Shown in pieces: positions 29,314 through 33,292 of a stretch of DNA of 33,292 bases. Position 1 is the first letter of the stretch, and the number at the start of each line of letters is the position of its first letter. Origin of the DNA: Chloroflexota bacterium (GTDB lineage: Bacteria; Chloroflexota; UBA6077; FW602-bin22; JAMCYS01); assembly GCA_023473795.1 (NCBI GenBank), contig JAMCYS010000158.1, positions 1-33,292 of the forward strand, written 5' to 3'. Below the pieces are notes generated by a model. The model saw only the letters and a program-made list of their open reading frames with translations, was not told where the DNA came from and did not search any database. The position numbers and the translations under genes were made by a program.

Positions 29314-30999
29314 GTGGATGCCCAGCGTTCAACGCGACCCCTGACACGACGCCACTTCATGCTACTGTTTGGCACGGGACTCGGCGGCTTGGTGGCATCG
29401 GCTTGCCAGACCGCCCCAACTGCCCCGACGACTGCAGGCGGCCCCTCCACGAAGGCACCGGCGCCATCGTCTACCCAGGCGCCCCAGGCCGCGCCGGCCG
29501 CGACAGCGGCGTCCCCAACCACCGCCCAACCCGCCGCGCCGACCCGTGGTGGTGAGCTGCGCATCGCGCTCGCCCAGGCAAACCAAACGATGGATCCTCA
29601 CTACCTGGAATCCCTTGTCGACCGGATCGCCTCTGATGCGGTTTACGAGTCTCTCCTGGACTACGATGAGACCGGCAAGATCATCCCTGGGCTGGCCGAG
29701 AGCTGGGAAGTTGGAGGCGACGGCAAGACGATTACTATGCGCCTGCGGCAAGGCGTCAAGTTCCACGACGGCACAGCCTTTGATGCCGCTGCAGTCAAAT
29801 GGAACTTCGACCGGATACTCAACCCCGATGAGAAAACGCTGCGTCGGTCCGATCTCGATGCTCTCACGTCGGCCGCGGTGGTCGATTCCACCACCGTCAA
29901 ACTGACCCTCTTGCGGGCCGACGTCACCGTACTCGCCAATCTGACGAGCGTTCCTGGCGTCTACATGGTGTCACCATCAGCGGTGCAACAGATGGGGAAG
30001 GAGAAGTTCGCCCAGAACCCGGTCGGAACCGGTCCCTTCAAGTTCGCCGAATGGCAGCGCGGCACCAAGATGAGCTTTACTCGGAACGACTCCTACTGGA
30101 AGCCAGACCAGCCCTACGTCGACCGCGTAACCTTTAGTACGATCCCCGACTCGACAGTGATGACCCTCAACCTGACCAGCGGGAACGTTGATATCATACC
30201 GACCATCGCTCCCAAGGATGTGTCAACTCTCAAGAGCAACAAAGACGTTCGCATCGTTGAAGGCACCGGAGGCGTCTGGTTCATCTGGCTCAACATGAGG
30301 CGGCCACCCTTCGACAAGCTGGCTAATCGACAGGCATTCATGCACGCTATCGACTACGCGGCGATCTACAATGTCGCCTACTTCGGAATGGGAAAGCGCG
30401 GCAGCGGCTCCCCATTCCCGCCGGAATCCTTCGCGTTCGACCCTTCCCTACCGCCACTGGAGCGCGACCTTACCAAAGCCAAGCAGAAGCTGGCCGAGGC
30501 CGGCAATCCCAATGGCTTCTCATTCAGAGTCGCTTTCGCGGCGATCTACGAGTCGCCGCAGGTGATGCAGATGGTTCAGGCCAGCCTGGCTGAGGTCGGC
30601 ATAAGAATGGAGTTGATGCAGACCGAGGCGTCTCGACTTAACGAGATTCTGTTGAAGGATCGCGATGGCGCCGAAGCGTGGCAGAGCGGCATCCTGGCCA
30701 GCCGGCTGGAACCAGCGGGGTATGTCGACTTCAACCTGGTAACCGACTCCCGTGCCAACTTCTCAGGTTGGAGCAACGCGCAGTTTGACGGTTTCCTCCG
30801 CGAGGCGGTGCAGACTTTCGACCGCGACAAGCGACAGAAAATCTACCAGGATGCCGCCAAGCTCGTTACGCAGGACGTCCCGGGCGTTTACTACATGTTC
30901 CCGCCTCGTTTGCAGGCTACCCGGGCGAACGTGCAGAACTACCGTCTAGATGCACTCGGCAAGGTCGGATTCCGGGAGTGCTGGCTGCAGAAGACGTAG
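29314..30999 (+). CDS. ABC transporter family-5 solute-binding lipoprotein (second), Tat-exported
   Basis: It has 561 residues. The signal has twin arginines (LTRRHFMLLFG, R12-R13) and lipobox VASAC with Cys31, then a Pro/Thr/Ala linker to about 78. The mature part is SBP_bac_5: MDPHYLESLVDRIASDAVYE, LAESWEVGGDGKTITMRLRQ, GVKFHDGTAFDAAAVKWNFD, and NPVGTGPFKFAEWQRGTKMS. It is clearly diverged from the first binding protein at 24295, so a different ligand is likely. AGGAGG lies 10 nt before the GTG. Two permease genes follow after a 93-nt gap that holds a strong hairpin. With the ROK gene upstream, a sugar-type or glycoside ligand is more likely than a peptide; this is inference. Confidence 0.93.
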   Translation: MDAQRSTRPLTRRHFMLLFGTGLGGLVASACQTAPTAPTTAGGPSTKAPAPSSTQAPQAAPAATAASPTTAQPAAPTRGGELRIALAQANQTMDPHYLESLVDRIASDAVYESLLDYDETGKIIPGLAESWEVGGDGKTITMRLRQGVKFHDGTAFDAAAVKWNFDRILNPDEKTLRRSDLDALTSAAVVDSTTVKLTLLRADVTVLANLTSVPGVYMVSPSAVQQMGKEKFAQNPVGTGPFKFAEWQRGTKMSFTRNDSYWKPDQPYVDRVTFSTIPDSTVMTLNLTSGNVDIIPTIAPKDVSTLKSNKDVRIVEGTGGVWFIWLNMRRPPFDKLANRQAFMHAIDYAAIYNVAYFGMGKRGSGSPFPPESFAFDPSLPPLERDLTKAKQKLAEAGNPNGFSFRVAFAAIYESPQVMQMVQASLAEVGIRMELMQTEASRLNEILLKDRDGAEAWQSGILASRLEPAGYVDFNLVTDSRANFSGWSNAQFDGFLREAVQTFDRDKRQKIYQDAAKLVTQDVPGVYYMFPPRLQATRANVQNYRLDALGKVGFRECWLQKT

Positions 31000-31048
31000 A
31001 TTTCCTCCGGGCGATCGGTGGGACTCTGACCCAACTGCATTGGGAGGA

Positions 31049-31080
31049 GAGCGGCTGAGCGTAGTTTAGCTCGGCCGCTC
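31049..31080 (+). other. Strong intra-operon hairpin between binding-protein and permease genes
   Basis: Bases 31049-31060 pair with 31069-31080 (11 Watson-Crick pairs and one T-G) around an 8-nt loop. No T-run follows. Such hairpins protect the upstream message or end part of the transcripts, so the binding protein is made in excess over the permeases. A smaller CCCAA/TTGGG hairpin sits just before it. Confidence 0.6.
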
Positions 31081-31092
31081 CTATAGACGCCG

Positions 31093-32049
31093 GTGAGCAC
31101 ATACATACTCAGAAGACTGAGCGTGCTGTTTGCCGTCATGCTGCTGGTTAGCGCGGCGGTCTTCTTTCTGTTGCGCCTGGCTCCAGGCGACCCCATCTAC
31201 ACACTGCTCTCGTTGCAGGACATCGGCAGTCTTTCCGATCAGCAAATGGCTGAGTTGCACCACCGCTACGGCCTGGACCAACCGATCTTCATACAATACT
31301 TGCGCTGGTTAGCCAGTGTGGTGGGCGGCAACCTCGGCTGGTCGATCCACATGCATCAGCCAGTCGCCGAGGCAATTGGCCAGCGCCTGCCGGTGACAGC
31401 AGAACTGGCGGCCCTGGCCCTGGTTATTGCTGTCTGTGCGGGAATCCCCCTGGGCATTGTTGCGGCGGTACGACGCGGCACAATTGTCGACGTTGTGGCG
31501 ACGGCTCTAGCAGTAGGAGGTGTCTCCGCACCCAACTTCTGGTTGGCACTACTGCTGATCTTCCTGCTGGCCTTCATGTTTCCCGTGTTGCCACCGTCCG
31601 GCTACAAACCGCCTGGGGAGGATCTGCTTGCCAATCTACGTCTTATGATCCTGCCGGCCCTTACTCTGGGAGCCGGCATGATGGCGGACGTAATGAGAAT
31701 GATGCGGTCTAGCCTGCTCGAAGTGCTGGGACGCGATTACATTCGCACCGCGACGGCGAAGGGCTTGTCATATGACCAGGTGCTGGTGCGCCACGCCCTG
31801 AAGAACGCGCTGATCCCGGTAGTGACGGTTCTGGGGCTTCAAGCGGGCCGTGTGCTTGGCGGTGCCTTTCTAATCGAACAGATCTTCGCTATCCCAGGCC
31901 TCGGTAAGCTCGCAGTCGACGCCATCTTCAACCGTGATTTCGCTGTGGTCCAAGGCGCGGTCTTGGTTAGCTCGCTGGTCTACGTTGTCGTCAATCTTCT
32001 GGTTGACGTGGTCTACTCCTACCTGGATCCGAGGATTCGCCTATCATGA
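31093..32049 (+). CDS. ABC transporter permease, DppB type
   Basis: It is a 318-residue inner-membrane permease with six hydrophobic segments. The N-terminus (YILRRLSVLFAVMLLVSAAV, then LRLAPGDP) and the loop HHRYGLDQPIFIQYLRWL are typical of DppB/OppB. The cytoplasmic EAA loop is DYIRTATAKGLSYDQVLVRH, followed by ALKNALIPVV. It pairs with the next permease to form the channel for the ligand of the binding protein. The GTG start has no clear Shine-Dalgarno sequence. The stop overlaps the next start (ATGA). Confidence 0.95.
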   Translation: MSTYILRRLSVLFAVMLLVSAAVFFLLRLAPGDPIYTLLSLQDIGSLSDQQMAELHHRYGLDQPIFIQYLRWLASVVGGNLGWSIHMHQPVAEAIGQRLPVTAELAALALVIAVCAGIPLGIVAAVRRGTIVDVVATALAVGGVSAPNFWLALLLIFLLAFMFPVLPPSGYKPPGEDLLANLRLMILPALTLGAGMMADVMRMMRSSLLEVLGRDYIRTATAKGLSYDQVLVRHALKNALIPVVTVLGLQAGRVLGGAFLIEQIFAIPGLGKLAVDAIFNRDFAVVQGAVLVSSLVYVVVNLLVDVVYSYLDPRIRLS

Positions 32050-32954
32050 CCGCCAGACAGCTGACGCAGCCTGATCTTCAGAGAAAGCGAGTCCCACATG
32101 GCACTAGCAGAGGCCGATACATTCAGGTTCTGAGTCTCTTGCTGCTGCGTCGGCCCAAGGCGACGAGCAGTGCTGCTATGCTGCTACTTGTGATTGTCCT
32201 AGCGTTGTCGGCGACCGGTATCGTTCCATTCGACCCGGTGCGTCCCGACTACTCGGCTGTGCTGCAGGCTCCCTCGCTGCGCCACCTCTTCGGCACAGAC
32301 GAGCTGGGACGTGATGTACTGGTTAGGGTGCTAGTTGGCGGAAGAATCTCACTGCTGGCGGGCTTGGTCCCTGTGGCCATTGCTATGACCATAGGCTCGC
32401 TGGCTGGATTGGTAGCCGGTTACGCGGGTGGCAGGGTGGACTCGATCATCATGCGGCTAGCAGATGTCCTGCTGGCCTTTCCTGCTCTAGTACTGCTGGT
32501 TGCCGTCAGTGCCGTACTGGGGCCAGGTCTCCAGAACGGTCTATTGGCGATTTCGGTAATAATGATCCCCCGTTTTGCTCGGGTAGTACGAGGGCAGACC
32601 CTGACCCTGGCGCACCAGGAGTTTGTGGATTCTGCTCGCATTCTGGGCGCAACGCCGAGCCGTATCGTGCTGCGCCACGTGCTTCCCAACACAACCAGCC
32701 CCATCATAGTCGTCGCCACCCTGGCTGCGGCCGAGGCTATCCTGGCCGAGGGCAGTCTCAGCTTTCTCGGTCTTGGCACCCAGCCCCCGGACCCTAGCTG
32801 GGGGGCTATGATCAGCCAAGGTTTCCGCTTTCTGCAGCTGGCGCCGTGGATTACCTTCGCCCCGGGCGGCGCAATCTTCTTGACCGTCCTGGCGATCAAC
32901 TTTCTGGGCGATGCACTGCGCGACATCCTCGACCCAACCTTGAGACTGGACTGA
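32046..32954 (+). CDS. ABC transporter permease, DppC type
   Basis: It has 302 residues. It has the N-terminal membrane segment of DppC proteins, then the family motif HLFGTDELGRDVLVRVLVGG and the EAA loop EFVDSARILGATPSRIVLRH followed by VLPN. SFLGLGTQPPDPSWGAMISQ is a DppC/OppC signature. The start ATG overlaps the DppB-type stop by 4 nt, so translation is coupled. No ATPase gene follows directly; the aminotransferase gene starts 77 nt later. Confidence 0.95.
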   Translation: MTARQLTQPDLQRKRVPHGTSRGRYIQVLSLLLLRRPKATSSAAMLLLVIVLALSATGIVPFDPVRPDYSAVLQAPSLRHLFGTDELGRDVLVRVLVGGRISLLAGLVPVAIAMTIGSLAGLVAGYAGGRVDSIIMRLADVLLAFPALVLLVAVSAVLGPGLQNGLLAISVIMIPRFARVVRGQTLTLAHQEFVDSARILGATPSRIVLRHVLPNTTSPIIVVATLAAAEAILAEGSLSFLGLGTQPPDPSWGAMISQGFRFLQLAPWITFAPGGAIFLTVLAINFLGDALRDILDPTLRLD

Positions 32955-33030
32955 TTGCCGTGCTGATCACAGGGATCATACCGTGGGCAATTGGCTCGTC
33001 GGATGACCCGTACATATGAGGAGAAGATCG

Positions 33031-33292
33031 ATGGTCAATAGGGAATCCACCGCAATTGACAAAGGATCCGTGGGCAAATTGACTGATGAATCGCTCGTCA
33101 CACCCGCCGAACGCCAGGCGGCTCTGTTGCATCAGGCCGGCCAGTACCTTGCCGGTGGCGGCCTGGGCCTGTTTGTGCTGCCGCCCGACGTCAACCTCGT
33201 CGTCGCTCGGGGCGAGGGCAGCCACGTCTGGGACGTCTCCGGGCGCGAGTTCATAGACTATCACCTCGGCTCAGGCCCGGCACTGCTTGGCC
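33031..33292 (+). CDS. Class III aminotransferase, N-terminal part (partial)
   Basis: The gene runs off the right edge; 87 residues are visible. GAGGAGAAG (33019-33027) lies just before the ATG. After a polar N-terminus comes a helix and GGLGLFVLPPDVNLVVARGE, then GSHVWDVSGREFIDYHLGSG and PALLG. This is the N-terminal pattern of PLP enzymes related to glutamate-1-semialdehyde aminomutase and other omega-aminotransferases. The PLP lysine is outside the window. Its place behind an ABC uptake operon suggests that the imported compound carries or receives an amino group; this is inference. Confidence 0.85.
   Translation, partial: MVNRESTAIDKGSVGKLTDESLVTPAERQAALLHQAGQYLAGGGLGLFVLPPDVNLVVARGEGSHVWDVSGREFIDYHLGSGPALLG

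Overview
The window reads as a piece of a high-GC bacterial chromosome. It is most consistent with a Chloroflexota-like organism, but this is an inference. It rests on Thr/Pro-rich (TPTATAT-type) linkers in secreted proteins, frequent GTG/TTG starts, near-leaderless genes with TATAAT about 10 nt before ATG, GTAGGGGCGGG-type interspersed repeats, and Tat-exported lipoprotein solute-binding proteins. No rRNA, complete tRNA or CRISPR array was seen.

Layout. 1-1.2 kb: the end of a surface protein with an LPATG sorting signal, an intergenic repeat pair, and a rhodanese lipoprotein interrupted by an in-frame TGA that looks like selenocysteine. 1.3-4.6 kb: a CadC-type ArsR regulator with a Zn/Cd/Pb-type P1B ATPase, closed by a strong bidirectional terminator. 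4.7-6.2 kb (minus): an NCS1 (CytX-like) permease under a TPP riboswitch with its own terminator. 6.4-8.7 kb: a DnaQ exonuclease fused to a WYL-like domain, an HpcH/HpaI aldolase and a DUF302 protein. 8.8-11.1 kb: a secreted beta-lactamase-fold serine hydrolase and an M50 membrane protease with CBS domains. 11.3-17.4 kb: an envelope-glycan group (NAD-dependent sugar epimerase, GT2 lipid-linked glycosyltransferase, flippase, YfhO-type membrane protein). 17.5-20.8 kb: a divergent control region with a possible 44-aa small gene, then a Gfo/Idh/MocA dehydrogenase, an amidohydrolase and a convergent MFS exporter. 21-22.9 kb: divergent CDF metal transporter and DUF1614 membrane protein. 22.9-33.3 kb: a region that looks acquired or rearranged. 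It holds an IS630 transposase remnant, a Crp/Fnr regulator, a first family-5 solute-binding protein with a UroD-family enzyme, a tRNA 3'-end fragment with terminator, a ROK repressor, a second family-5 binding protein with two permeases, and the start of a class III aminotransferase.

How the parts work together. The ArsR/P-ATPase pair and the CDF protein handle divalent metal efflux. The riboswitch ties pyrimidine-precursor uptake to thiamine status. The 11-17 kb genes make and flip lipid-linked sugars. The right-hand 10 kb is a substrate-uptake and catabolism area under Crp-type and ROK-type control; its ABC ATPases are not in the window, so they lie further right or elsewhere.

Most notable are the candidate selenocysteine rhodanese with a SECIS-like hairpin at the right distance, the exonuclease-WYL fusion, the orphan tRNA 3' end in the uptake region, and the small ORF with a strong ribosome binding site in the 17.5 kb divergent region.
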